Source of the DNA: Geomicrobium sp. JCM 19038
Lineage (GTDB): Bacteria; Bacillota; Bacilli; Bacillales; Marinococcaceae
Direction: 5' to 3'
Assembly: GCF_000698125.1 (NCBI RefSeq)
Contig: NZ_BAXA01000009.1
Location: 81,944 to 145,943, forward strand
Length of the DNA stretch: 64,000 bases
Shown here: positions 34,074-44,284 of the stretch, piece by piece
Position numbering within the stretch: position 1 is the first letter of the stretch
Layout: each line of letters begins with the position of its first letter
Notes under the pieces: generated by a model
What the model saw: the letters and a program-made list of their open reading frames with translations, nothing else
Database searches by the model: none
Told to the model about the DNA's origin: nothing
Translations under genes and position numbers: made by a program

Positions 34074-35601
34074 TTGAAAGTGAAAAAAAATAAGGTCATG
34101 CTCTTTTTTACAGGTTTTTTCATTGGTCTTCTATTACTTGTCATGGTTTTACATCGAGGAGTTGGTTGGCTAGATCGTTACCTCATGTTAACAGGAAGGG
34201 CAGGCAGCGGAGATTCCTCGCTAGTCATAACCTTTTTGCTAATCCTACCTGTTGTGTTTTTTATTGTCGCTTTATTGAATTATATTCGCTCAAAAGAGCA
34301 TGACCTTATTGAATGGTTTGTTATGCTTTCTCTTACATTCGGAAGTATAGCATTAATGCTGTTGGCGATGGGCTTGTTGAATATCATTTTTCGATTTTTA
34401 TGGTACTCGCAGCTCTTGCTTATTATGAGCACATGCGGTTGTTAATTGTGAGTACGGTGATCTTTGCATTGCAACATGTTATCGGTTATTTTGCATTCCC
34501 AGAATTAATATGTGGAACTGGAGATTATCCATTTTCCTTGCTGATGATTCACGCTGTATTTTTACTTGTAACTTCAGGTGTATTATTGACTCAAATTCGG
34601 TACGTAGTCAGTTTATTGCAGATGTGAAAGAAATTGATGACCGCCAACAGAAGATGATCAAATCTCTTGTAGAACGCGTAGCAAGAACGTCAGAAGTTGT
34701 AACGTCGAATGTTGAGAAATTGGACAACTCTTCAAAGCGTTCAACAGAAACATCACTAAAAAATAAAGAGTCATTCTCACAAATGGAAGCGGGCGCTTCA
34801 ATCCAAGTCGAGAATGCTGTGCTTAGCCAATCAGCATTAAAGAATGTGGAAGACCTCGTAAGTCAAATAGTACAAACAGGCAAAGAATCAGAGGCGATTG
34901 CAAGAGATGCGAGTCACTCAGCGACTGCAGGTTCTACGTATATGAGTGATTCAATGATGCATATGGCTGGGATTGCGAATCATATGAATTACATGTATGA
35001 GCAAATGACGAGTCTGAACGAGAAAATGAAGGAAATTGGAAGGGTAACGGAGTTTATTACGACGATTGGAGAACAGACAAACCTGTTATCACTTAATGCA
35101 TCAATTGAAGCGGCAAGAGCGGGTAAGGAAGGTAAAGGCTTCTCGGTCGTTGCCAAAGAAATGCGCCGTTTGTCTGAACAATCAAATGAGAATGCGCAGA
35201 TCATTGTGAAGATCATTTCCCAAATTCAATCTGAGACGAGCGAGTTAAATGAACGTATAACGAAAGCACAAAAAGAAAGCACGTCTGGACTTAGCCAATC
35301 CGAACAAACGAAACAATTATTTGAAAGCATTGCGCTTAAAGCGGAAGAAGTGCATGAACATTTGCTACAATCGTTGCATCATTCGAACACCATTCATACG
35401 GAAACCGAAAAAGCGTTAGAAAACGTCGAGAGTATGACGAGCGTGACAGAGCAGTATCGTCAGACGATTAATGAAAGTGCTGTCGTTTCAGAGAAAGAAC
35501 GGAACGATCGCCTTATTATGGATCAATCCATTCATGACTTAAAGCAACTGATCTTAAATCTTCATGATGACTTAGGGGAGTTACGTGCACAAGAGCTTTG
35601 A
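34074..35601 (+). CDS. Membrane methyl-accepting chemotaxis protein-like receptor (two frameshifts)
   Basis: TTG 34074 with AAAGGAG upstream. The N-terminal part has about 6 transmembrane helices (residues 10-180; [31 protein letters not shown]) rather than a periplasmic ligand domain, i.e. a MASE-like sensor. The cytoplasmic part is an MCP signalling hairpin: [23 protein letters not shown] (the highly conserved tip) and [19 protein letters not shown]. One base is lost near 34385 and another near 34600; restoring both joins one protein of about 509 aa. Signal unknown; it follows the light/B12 cluster after a terminator. Confidence 0.85.
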
Positions 35602-35617
35602 AGAAGGTGGGATTCAA

Positions 35618-36601
35618 TTGTTTGAATCAATTCATCGTGCGATCCATAACAAAATAATCCCTGGAGCGGTCGTTGCAGTCGAAAAAGGCAGTAATCGTAC
35701 CATTGAAGTTTTTGGGAAGAAACACCCTCGTATTAATGACGAGCTGATGAGGCGAGATACGCAATTTGACATTGCGTCTTTAACGAAAGTTGTCGCAGGT
35801 TTGACGGTTGTTTTTCATTTGATTGAACGTGGGCGATTGCAATTAAACCAACCGTTTCCGAGGTGTTGACTGATTGGACAGATCCTCGTGTTACAATCCG
35901 GCATTTGTTGCAACATACGTCAGGTTTAAAAGCGGATCATCCAACGAAGTATGAAGGATTTAATCCTGAAGAGATCTATAAGGATTTGATGCAATCACCG
36001 TTACAATCGACTCCAGGAACAAAGAGGGTCTATTCAGATCTTGGCATGATGCTCTTGTATTACGTCTGTAGTAGTGTGATGGATATATCTTATGAAGACT
36101 ATTTTCTACACCATGTTGCAAGACCACTCGGCTTTAAGGACACTACGTATTTACCAAACCGATTGGAACCGATCGCGGCTACAGAGTATGATTTCGCTCG
36201 TGGAGTTTATAAACACGGGATTGTGCACGATGAGAAGGCAGAAAGAATGGGTGGTGTGAGCGCCCATGCAGGGTTGTTCTCGACGGCATCAGATCTACTA
36301 ACGTTTTTATCGATGATGAAACAAGACGGAGCGAAGCTATTTGATGCAGCCTTATTCGAGAAGCGAAAGCTGGACTTGGCTTTGAAGTGGCAGGTACGAC
36401 GTATCGTCATACTGGATTTACCGGGGTTCACATGTGGGTGATGATTCCCTTGATCTTCGCGCAGTTTTGCTAACGAACCGTGTCCACTTTGGAAGACAGG
36501 TGTCTATTCAGTCGCTTAGGAAACAAGTTGACGATGCAATTAAACAAAAATGGGCATCTGCTACGAGCGATTCACCCACCCGAAACATAGATTATGAGTA
36601 A
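35618..36601 (+). CDS. Beta-lactamase-family serine hydrolase (three frameshifts)
   Basis: TTG 35618 (MFESIHRAIHNKIIPGAVVAVEKG) with AAGGTGG 7 nt upstream. SxxK active site SLTK in FDIASLTKVVAG, second motif YSDLG (Y-x-N-like), and GGVSAHAGLFSTASDLLTFL then HTGFTG (KTG-like box HTG) as in class C/esterase-like members. Breaks at about 35865, 36373 and 36437 each need one added base. The restored C-terminus reads GFEVAGTTYRHTGFTGVH, DDSLDLRAVLLTNRVHFG, ending at 36599-36601. About 328 aa, no signal peptide, so cytoplasmic. Likely an esterase or peptidase; similar proteins are annotated next to MurNAc recycling genes (AmiE/YbbE), not seen here. Confidence 0.82.
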
Positions 36602-36623
36602 TTGAAGTTTTAGGAGGGTTCGC

Positions 36624-36875
36624 ATGTTTCCAAGACGACCACCAAAATGGCACCATCCGTTTCCGTTACCTGGTCCAATGAAACCAGGTCAAGAAGTGAT
36701 TGTTCCTGAAGTGTTTACGGTCCAACATCAACACGTAAAAAATCACGTATTCAAGCACGTTCCTGTCTATCCAGAGACCTATAACGAAGTATACGATCAA
36801 CAAGTCATTCATACAAATTGGCCTCCCCATCTTCAGCCCCATCCGCCTCACCCTCGGAGAAGGCCATTTTTCTAA
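36624..36875 (+). CDS. cotD: CotD-family spore coat protein
   Basis: 83 aa, His- and Pro-rich, with EVFTVQHQHVKNHVFKHVPVYPETYNEV, the CotD-family pattern of paired His and aromatic residues, and a Pro/His/Arg C-terminus. TAGGAGGG precedes ATG 36624. Family members sit in the inner coat of endospores and are made in the mother cell under SigK and GerE, so this supports a spore-former. No obvious SigK promoter could be picked out with certainty. Confidence 0.85.
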   Translation: MFPRRPPKWHHPFPLPGPMKPGQEVIVPEVFTVQHQHVKNHVFKHVPVYPETYNEVYDQQVIHTNWPPHLQPHPPHPRRRPFF

Positions 36876-36877
36876 TG

Positions 36878-36916
36878 AAAAACTGTCAATCTAAGTAGAT
36901 TGGCAGTTTTCTTTTT
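36878..36916 (+). terminator. cotD terminator
   Basis: AAAACTGTCAATCT / AGATTGGCAGTTTT, then CTTTTTC, 3 nt after the stop. Confidence 0.9.
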
Positions 36917-37028
36917 CAATGAATAATAGATGTCTTGAATAGTCTTCGCCGCCTATAAAGCTGTTGATGTATACTAGTAAAGACAAAAAATTCTGTACGA
37001 ATCATCACGTAAAGTTGGGGGTACTGGC

Positions 37029-38041
37029 ATGATGGAATCATTTAAAGTAGAGGTTAGCCAACATCGGGGATCATCGTATGAAGTTGGTATGCATTTAGGG
37101 CAGCAAGTGAAAGGGAAGAAGATTGTTGACGTTTATGAATCGATTACTCGTCAACAAATCGATATTGATGAAATGAAAGCATTGTATAAGACGTATGCTC
37201 CTCATTTACTTGATGAACTGGAAGGGTTAGCAGAGGCATTAACATGGCCTTTTGCAAGGTGGCAACTTGTTTCAGTGGGTATGATATTCCGAAAGTAGAA
37301 GCAATGGGATGTTCTACGATGATGTCAGGCTCGTATTATGTTCGCAACTATGATTTCTCTCCTGAATTGTATGATCATCGATTCGCATTGAGCGATCCGA
37401 AAGAAGGGTTCGCAACGGCAGGTTATCCATTGCAACTACTTGGAAGGCATGATGGAGTTAATGAACATGGCCTTGTCGCTGGCTTTCATTTCGTAAGTAA
37501 CGCTGATTACCAAACTGGAATCTCTGCGTGGACCGCAATTCGAATGGTACTGGATACGTGTAAGTCCACTGAAGATGCCGTTCATTTATTGAAGGCGATT
37601 CCACATGCAGCTTGTTACAATTTCTCGATTGCAGATTCTTCTGGTAAGCAAGTAGCCGTAGAAGCAACGCCAACGACCGTGAACGCACGGCATTCAACAA
37701 ACGCATTAGCTTGTGTCAACCACTTTCAAACTGAACCACTTCAAACCGCCAATCGAACGAACATTGAAGGCTCAAAAAAGCGAAACGAATACATTCAGCA
37801 ACTTATAGAGAAGAAGGTATCGTTTACCGATGCATTTCGATTGTTTTCAGTGAAAGATTCGCCTTTATTTTATACGGATTATGAGCAGTTATTTGGAACA
37901 TTACATACATTTGCCTATGAGTTTACGACTTCGCGTGTTGTTACGTGTCCGGCTGGCAGAATCGATGTGTTGGACTTTATCTTTACTGACTGGATCAATG
38001 GTGAGAACCTACGCTTGGATCACGTATTAGGGGAGCGTTGA
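37029..38041 (+). CDS. C45-family autoproteolytic acyltransferase/hydrolase (one frameshift)
   Basis: Ntn-hydrolase related to acyl-CoA:6-aminopenicillanate acyltransferase. N-terminus HRGSSYEVGMHLGQQVKGKK is the typical GxxxGxxLG segment of the alpha chain. The nucleophile is the Cys of VEAMGCST (autocleavage before Cys), followed by YYVRNYDFSPE (family RNxDF) and NEHGLVAG. One base is missing near 37272 (expected about FSGYDIPKVEAMGCST). Restored length about 337 aa. Bacterial members usually are amidases or acyltransferases of unknown physiological substrate. Confidence 0.85.
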
Positions 38042-38042
38042 T

Positions 38043-38423
38043 CTACGACAAGAATTGTGGATCGAATCCTCTCTTGATACAAGCATCTTGCGGTTTATGG
38101 ACAGCGATTGCACGTTCGGAGACTTTTAAGACATCAAAACGAAGCTTAAAAAACTCAAACGTTACCATGCCAGTTGTACAATTCAAGAGAATATTTACAG
38201 TGTATCCACGACCGACAATGCCTTCAGCAGATTGATCTAGCTCATCGAAATTAATCGGTTCACCTGTGAAGTTTTCGAAGGGCGGTTCATAACCACCCTT
38301 CGTTTCATCGAACGACCTGAGATCTAAAATTAACCCACTAATAAATAGCAATATAGCGAATGCGCCAATGGTGGCAAGTAGATAAACACTTGATTTGCGT
38401 ACGAGTTTAACGTAGTGGTTCAT
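38043..38423 (-). CDS. Small membrane protein of unknown function, co-transcribed with two-component system
   Basis: 126 aa. ATG at 38423 (MNHYVKLVRKSSVYLLATIG) with GGAGG; the upstream frame overlaps the regulator gene. One transmembrane helix (residues 13-34), then a ~90-aa extracytoplasmic domain with two Cys (LNCTTG, QDACIKRG), possibly a disulfide. No family recognised. Translationally linked to the response regulator (17-nt overlap), so it is likely an accessory or feedback protein of that system. Confidence 0.7.
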   Translation of the reverse strand: MNHYVKLVRKSSVYLLATIGAFAILLFISGLILDLRSFDETKGGYEPPFENFTGEPINFDELDQSAEGIVGRGYTVNILLNCTTGMVTFEFFKLRFDVLKVSERAIAVHKPQDACIKRGFDPQFLS

Positions 38424-39156
38424 CGTTGTACCTCCGTTCGATTTGTTTAAGATCGTTTTTGGATCTTTGCTTCTTAAAGCGGTACCCGACACCCCAAACC
38501 GTTTCGATTTCATCAAAGTCACTATTGTTAATCGAGAGTTTATCGCGAATTTTTTTCACGTGCACGGTAATTGTCGTAGGATCATTAATTGCATCCATTT
38601 TCCAGATTCGTTCGTAAAGATGCTCTTTCGAAAATACTTGCCCAACGTTTAGGACAAGAAAGCTAAGTAAATCAAACTCTTTGGCACGGAGTGCAACTTC
38701 AGTGCCATCCACCTCGACCGTGCGTGAGCTATGATCGATAAAGAGCCGTCCAATTGTCGTTTGATCGCTTGAAGGTTCGTTCATGGACGTAAGTCGTTCG
38801 TATCTTGCGACATGTGCCTTAACTTTGGCGACCAATTGGTTAGGGTTAAACGGTTTAACGATATAGTCATCCGCTCCTAAGCCAAGACCCCGAATAACAT
38901 CAATATCTTCAGATCGTGCAGTGACCATAAGAATGGGCACTTCTTTCACATTGCGAATCGATTTGCAGATTGAAAAACCATCGATCCCCGGTAACATGAC
39001 GTCTAACACAATAAGGTCATAGTCATTAGTTAAAGCAAGTTCCAGTCCGTCTGTTCCAGAGTGCTTCATCTCAACTGTGAAGCCGTTAATTTCAAGGTAA
39101 TCTTTTTGTAGTTCAGAGATGCTTTTGTCATCTTCAATAATTAGAATTCGCTTCAT
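38407..39156 (-). CDS. OmpR-family response regulator
   Basis: 249 aa. Start 39156 (MKRILIIEDDKSISELQKDY) with AAGGAG; an earlier ATG (39162) is less well spaced. Receiver: acidic pair EDD (8-10), phospho-Asp52 in VLDVMLPG, Lys in DDYIVKPF. C-terminal winged helix: LRAKEFDLLSFLVLNVGQVFSKEHLYERIW and TVWGVGYRF. Partner of the kinase at 39134-40642 (23-nt overlap). By position it likely controls the MMPL transporter gene upstream, as the YdfI/YdfH pair controls ydfJ in B. subtilis, though YdfI is NarL-type. Confidence 0.93.
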   Translation of the reverse strand: MKRILIIEDDKSISELQKDYLEINGFTVEMKHSGTDGLELALTNDYDLIVLDVMLPGIDGFSICKSIRNVKEVPILMVTARSEDIDVIRGLGLGADDYIVKPFNPNQLVAKVKAHVARYERLTSMNEPSSDQTTIGRLFIDHSSRTVEVDGTEVALRAKEFDLLSFLVLNVGQVFSKEHLYERIWKMDAINDPTTITVHVKKIRDKLSINNSDFDEIETVWGVGYRFKKQRSKNDLKQIERRYNDEPLR

Positions 39157-40642
39157 CCTCATTCTCCTTTGTCTCAATCTGTTGAGCGATGGGCAATGCA
39201 AAAGTAATGGTCGTTCCTTCGTTTATGACACTGTGAACATGTACGCTTCCACCATGAGCATCAATGATTTGCTTTACAATCGCTAAGCCAATTCCACTTC
39301 CATTACGTTCAGAACTTTGAGATGCTTCAGTACGATAAAAGCGATCGAATAAATATGGAATCTCTTGTTTCTCGACTCCAGATCCGTTATCAGTCATTGC
39401 AATTGATACATACGAACCGTCTAACATGGCAGACAGTTTAATTGTTTTATTTGCTTTGTTCATGAACTTCACGCTATTGGATGTGATATTTACGAACACT
39501 TTATAGAGTTGATCACGATCAGCAACGACCATCGTTGTTGGATCAATTTCCAGTTCTGCTAAAAACGTAATGTTCTCATACTCTAACTCAAATGTTTCTT
39601 TTATATCATGTAGATAATGAGTAAGGTTAACGTTTTCAAATTGAAAAGGAATGCTGTTCATATCTAATTTTGAATAGAGGAACAGTTCATCGATTAATTT
39701 ATCCATTTCTGTTGATTTAGAATGAATGATTTGCATGTATTTCTCTAATTTATTCTGATCTTCTGCAACGCCATCGAGTATACCTTGCACGTGACCTTGA
39801 ATCGATGTGATTGGTGTTTTTAGATCATGAGAAATGTTGTTAATGAGTGCTTTTCGATTGGCTTCATAGCTTTCTTGAATTGCTTTAGACTGTCGCAATT
39901 GAATTCTCATGTTCTCAAATGCAGCCGCAAGTTCGCCAACTTCATCTTGACGGGTGATGGCTGTTTGCTGATTTAAATCCCCATTAGCAATCGCTTGAGC
40001 TGAAGTGTTAAGTTTTTTCAAAGGTAGAATAATATGCTTTGAAAAGACGTAAGTAATGACAGCATTTGTTAGTAAATAAACAAAGATGAAACCCGCGATA
40101 ACGAAAGGGACAACTTGTGTTAAAAAGGCGTCTACAGGTGATAGATCCAGTGTTATAAAAAGTGAACCGTGACGATCATCATCAAAATAAAAATCTGAAC
40201 TTACATAAGCCCAAGAATGATCACCATTACGCAAGTAACCTTGGTCATTTAGTAGACCATCATGGTTTGGTGTTTGACGGGTGGGAAGCTGAGGCAAATT
40301 GGGTTGATCTTCGTTAAAAGTCGTATGGATAATTTGATCATCTCTTCGTACAACAATGTCGATTTGGCGATGGTTAAGCATACCTTCAAACTCAGAAATA
40401 ACCGATTCATTTAATAAAGCATTAGGGTCTGTAGAAGCGATTTGTTGTAGGGAAGACACAGCGACTAGTTCATCATAGAAGAAATCCTCTACAGTACCGT
40501 TCTCAATGCTATAGAACTGTTTCATATCATCAATGTTTGTAAGAAATAATTGAAAAAGAAGGTGAAGAAAGAGTATGAATAATCCGATTGGAATAATCGT
40601 CATGAGTACGTAGGATAAGAGTAGCTTAATTCGTATGGACAT
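39134..40642 (-). CDS. Sensor histidine kinase (HAMP, HisKA, HATPase)
   Basis: 502 aa. Start 40642 (MSIRIKLLLSYVLMTIIPIG) with AAGGGAGAG. Two transmembrane helices (residues 7-30 and about 178-200) bracket a ~145-aa extracytoplasmic sensor. HAMP follows; then HisKA with NNISHDLKTPITSIQGHVQG (phospho-His in SHDLKTP), N-box NSVKFM, G1 TDNGSGVEKQ, and G2 GSGIGLAIVKQIIDAHGG. The signal is unknown. Operon order on the minus strand is mmpL, kinase, regulator, small membrane protein. Confidence 0.93.
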   Translation of the reverse strand: MSIRIKLLLSYVLMTIIPIGLFILFLHLLFQLFLTNIDDMKQFYSIENGTVEDFFYDELVAVSSLQQIASTDPNALLNESVISEFEGMLNHRQIDIVVRRDDQIIHTTFNEDQPNLPQLPTRQTPNHDGLLNDQGYLRNGDHSWAYVSSDFYFDDDRHGSLFITLDLSPVDAFLTQVVPFVIAGFIFVYLLTNAVITYVFSKHIILPLKKLNTSAQAIANGDLNQQTAITRQDEVGELAAAFENMRIQLRQSKAIQESYEANRKALINNISHDLKTPITSIQGHVQGILDGVAEDQNKLEKYMQIIHSKSTEMDKLIDELFLYSKLDMNSIPFQFENVNLTHYLHDIKETFELEYENITFLAELEIDPTTMVVADRDQLYKVFVNITSNSVKFMNKANKTIKLSAMLDGSYVSIAMTDNGSGVEKQEIPYLFDRFYRTEASQSSERNGSGIGLAIVKQIIDAHGGSVHVHSVINEGTTITFALPIAQQIETKENEDEANSNY

Positions 40643-40702
40643 GTCGTGCTCTCCCTTCACTTTGCTTACTTCTCCATTGTAGTTGAAATGGAGTGGAATC
40701 AT

Positions 40703-42962
40703 TTATCTTTTTGACACTTCCTTTTTAGTAAAAGGAAACCACCAATTCCAATTTCCAAGTAGTTTCATCGTAGCAGGTACTAAGAACAAGCGAACGATTG
40801 TTGCATCAAGTGCAATGGCAAGTGCCATCCCAAGCCCTAATTGTTGCATCGGCAATACGCCTGCAAAAGCAAATGAACCAAAAACAACGACCATAATAAG
40901 CGCTGCTCCAGAAATCATTGGAGCGGTTTTTTCTAAGCCAATCGCAACACTTTCTTCGTTAGACAAACCTTTTTGATATTCTTCTTGTACTCGACTTAAC
41001 AAAAACACTTCGTAATCTGTACTCAGGCTGAACAAAAGACCGAGCAATAAAATCGGTATAAAGCTCTGAATAAATCCAAAATCGCCAAACCCGAAAATCG
41101 TTGAACCGAGCCCCCATTGGAAAACAACAACGAGTATTCCATACGTTGCTCCTAATGAAAGGACGTTTAAAACAATGGCTTTCAAAGGTAATAATAAACT
41201 TCTAAACGTAACGACTAAAACGAGAAATAAAAGCATTAAGGTGAACGTTAAAACCATCGGTAAACTTTCATTTAATGATTGGCTCGTATCCATTCCTTCT
41301 GCAGTTTCACCACCAACATAAACCACATAGTCTTCACTCGTTGCTAGGCGATCTCGAATGTCTTGCACGATGGCACGATTCGTGTCGCTAGAAGAGTGAT
41401 CGGTTGTAATAACATCAAACACGGCAAGTTGATTGTTCTTGCTTACGTGTCGGTTAATCAACATCCAGTCATCTTCATGTAACGCTTGTTGATGCTCATT
41501 TAACAGTGAATGAATCTCAGATGCTTCTAAGTTAGGGAAGAATGAAAATAGAGAACTGACTTCTTCAACGTCTGGAATATTTTCCAATTCTTCGTTTAAT
41601 ATAGAGAGTTTCTCGAGTAGTTGTGGTTCGGTAATCACGTCATTTTCTATTGCAACAACGACTTGAATTGGGGAAGCAAACCCTACGCCAAAGCCTTCTT
41701 CTAGATGAGCTAACCCATGCCGAACTTGTGTCTGTTCAGGCAGCATACGGGAGTCAGGCGTTGACACTTCTAATTCAAGTGCGGGTACGGCCATAGCAAG
41801 AAGCAACATAATTGAAGCAACGAGATAAACGACGGGGCGCTTCATGACGCGATGCGCAAGTCGATACCATTTGCCTTCACCTGTGGATCCGTCTCGAATG
41901 GACAAAAAGGGAATTTTCCATGCGTTAATTCGCGTACCGATTAATGCCAAACAAGCAGGTAATAATGTAAGACTTGTTACCATGAGGAAGAAGACGACAA
42001 CGATTACGCCTAAAGCAATTGAACGAACAGCGGCAATATCAACGAGTAGAATTGCAGACATTGCACCAATAATAGTCAATGCAGAGAACAGTATGGCGTG
42101 CCCTGCTGTACCCATTGTTTGTGTGACAGCTTCGGCGACTTGATTAGACGATTGTTCTAACTGTTCTCGGAATCGTTTTATGAAAATGAGGGCAAAGTCA
42201 ATGCCTACACCGATGCCTAACATGAGGGCTGCATCAAGAACAAAGATCGATAACTCGATCCATTGAGAGAACCAATAAAGCACGCCAAGAGATGTAACAA
42301 TTGAAAAGCTCGATAATACTAACGGCATTAGTGAAGAAACGACGGAACGAAAGACAACCAATAAGACGATCAAAATGATAGGCAAGGCGTATAAATGAGC
42401 ATTCTCTAACCCTTGTTGGCTTAGCTCATTCATCTCTGCCCAAAATGCTGGTGCTCCTAAAATTGTAGCTTCAAAACCATCCGTTTGAATAGAGCTTGAT
42501 AAGCGTCCTTGGATATCTGCTAATACGTTTTGCGCGAAGCTTCATCAATGTTTAGTTCAATAAAGCCGATACTTGTCTGACCACCGTCAGAAACGAATAG
42601 ATCTTGTAGATGCTCTGGGGCGTCGATCCACGTATAGACACGATCAATCTCTGCTTCACGTTGCAGTGACATGGAGCCTGCTCAATTGCCTCTGTATACA
42701 CGTCTGAACCGACTTGCTCTGTTTCATGATTGATTACGAGTGTTAATGATGTTTCATCTCTAGACTCGAACTCTTCAGATAGTCGCTCAGACGCGAGGTT
42801 AGAATCAGAACCTGGAACACCCCACCCACCTCCAGTGAGGTGCTCACCGATCTGTGAACCGTAATATCCCCCGAATGTAAGAAGAATTAGCCAGAAACTA
42901 ATCACTTTCCATTTGTGTGTAACCACCCATTTGCCTAAATGCTTAAGCGCGTTTTCCACCAT
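40703..42962 (-). CDS. MMPL/RND-family transporter (two frameshifts)
   Basis: About 753 aa after repair. ATG 42962 (MVENALKHLGKWVVTHKWKV) with AAAGGAGGA. Layout is that of MMPL proteins: TM1, large extracytoplasmic loop, TM2-6 (GIGVGIDFALIFIKRFREQL), TM7, second loop, TM8-12 (FSLSTDYEVFLLSRVQEEYQKG, the GxxxDY proton-relay motif). One base is lost near 42672 (GCTCCATGTCACTG) and one near 42540 (GAAGCTTCGCGC); repaired text reads YTWIDAPEHLQDLF and NIDEAFAQNVLADIQ. Likely exports a lipid or drug; resembles B. subtilis YdfJ. Probably regulated by the kinase pair downstream. Confidence 0.88.
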
Positions 42963-43364
42963 GTGATGTCCTCCTTTAGATCGACGATTTCTTCGTTCAG
43001 TTTAATCAGCACTTCTAAGCATTCTCTAACCGAATTCTTAACTTTTTATTAACGAATCTAAAGGAAGTTTAGTCACGCTAAAGAGGAACGTGTTCATCAA
43101 ACACGTTCCAATAAATAAAAGGGAGCAATTTTGATAGCTTCTTGTTTGACTCTTTATGATTCGTTTAACTTCATTTGCATGCTTGCTTTGGCAACCGTAT
43201 TCTTTATTTTTGTGGGTATGTTTTACCATTGATTGTTTAGTTTTGCTCGTACTATGCAAATCAGCATTCTTTGAAACACACAAATTCAGATTAGAGATTG
43301 TCACCAGTGTTTCGTCCAAACCGAACCGGACGATTAATCATACTGTACAAGGGGAGGGAGTCGA
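42963..43364. other. Divergent intergenic region with a perfect inverted repeat
   Basis: Holds the unseen promoters of mmpL (minus) and the glycosyltransferase (plus). The only clear structure is GGAACGTGTT / AACACGTTCC (43085-43109), a perfect 10-bp inverted repeat with a 5-nt centre and no T-run on either strand. A 70-aa plus-strand frame (43156-43368) has no ribosome site or family similarity and is not called. Confidence 0.6.
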
Positions 43365-44284
43365 GTGAAGCTATTGTTTATCGTGCAGGATACGTCTTCA
43401 TATGTTGATCGCAACTATCATTATTTAGAAGAAGCCTTGCGTCTGCATTGTGACCAATTTGCGACCCACAGAACATCTGGTCATATGACACACATCTTAA
43501 ACGGTTTATCGTTTCGACCAGATTTCATTCTAGTCGTTAACGATCTTGGTGGATCTTTTTTTCCGAGAGTACGTGGGCTGCGGCAATGTCAGATCCCGAC
43601 AGGTTTAATTGTTAATGACGTTCATCGCCACACAAAACTACGTGAAAGCCACTTGCAAAGCGAGCAGTATACAGCAATATTTTCAGTCGTCCACGATGCA
43701 TTTCAAAAGCAGTATCCACGTTACGCCGATACGTTTCACTGGTTGCCACACTTTGTGAATACGAGCTTATTTCACCCTGGGGAAAAGAAGCGATGTGAGC
43801 TCTTGTTAACAGGTGCTGTAAACGAGACGTATCCATTTCGCCTAGCGGTAAAACAACAGCTTGAGCATGACCGACGTTTTTACTATATTCCTCATCCCGG
43901 CTATCAATCTACGAATAATGACGTGGCAGGTACAGGTTATGCAAAGCGGTTACGTGAAGCGAAGATTAGCTTTGCTTGTCCATCGATCTATGAGTACCCA
44001 GTTAAGAAATATTACGAGATTCTCGCGAGTGAGACACTACTCCTTGCACCAGCGTGTGATGAGTTGCTACGACTTGGATTTATACCTGGAAAGCATTTTG
44101 TGGAGACAAATCATGAAACCGTTGCTGAGCAAGCATATTTGTGGTTAGAAGATGAACAAAAGCGAACAGAAGTGGCACGAGCGGTTCTCAATTTGTGTAT
44201 GATCAACATTCATTAAAAAAGAGAGTAAACCAATTGTTAACGATTATTAAAAAGGAAGTGAATAAGTATGCCAAAGATCGGTAA
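43365..44284 (+). CDS. CgeB-like family 1 glycosyltransferase (one frameshift)
   Basis: GTG 43365 with GGGGAGGG. MKLLFIVQDTSSYVDRNYHYLEE; DFILVVNDLGGSF; FHWLPHFVNTSLFHPGEKKR; VKKYYEILASETLLLAP, the typical 'xE-x7-E' donor-binding region of GT-B enzymes. Resembles CgeB spore maturation-type glycosyltransferases. At about 44183 one base is missing; the repaired C-terminus reads GSQFVYDQHSLKKRVNQLLTIIKKE and stops at 44282-44284, overlapping the next gene by 17 nt. About 306 aa. Likely builds the polymer whose sugar is made by the neighbours. Confidence 0.8.

Noticed and set aside
43156..43368. 70-aa hydrophobic plus-strand frame
   Set aside because: No Shine-Dalgarno, no family similarity, overlaps the ribosome site of the glycosyltransferase gene; likely chance.
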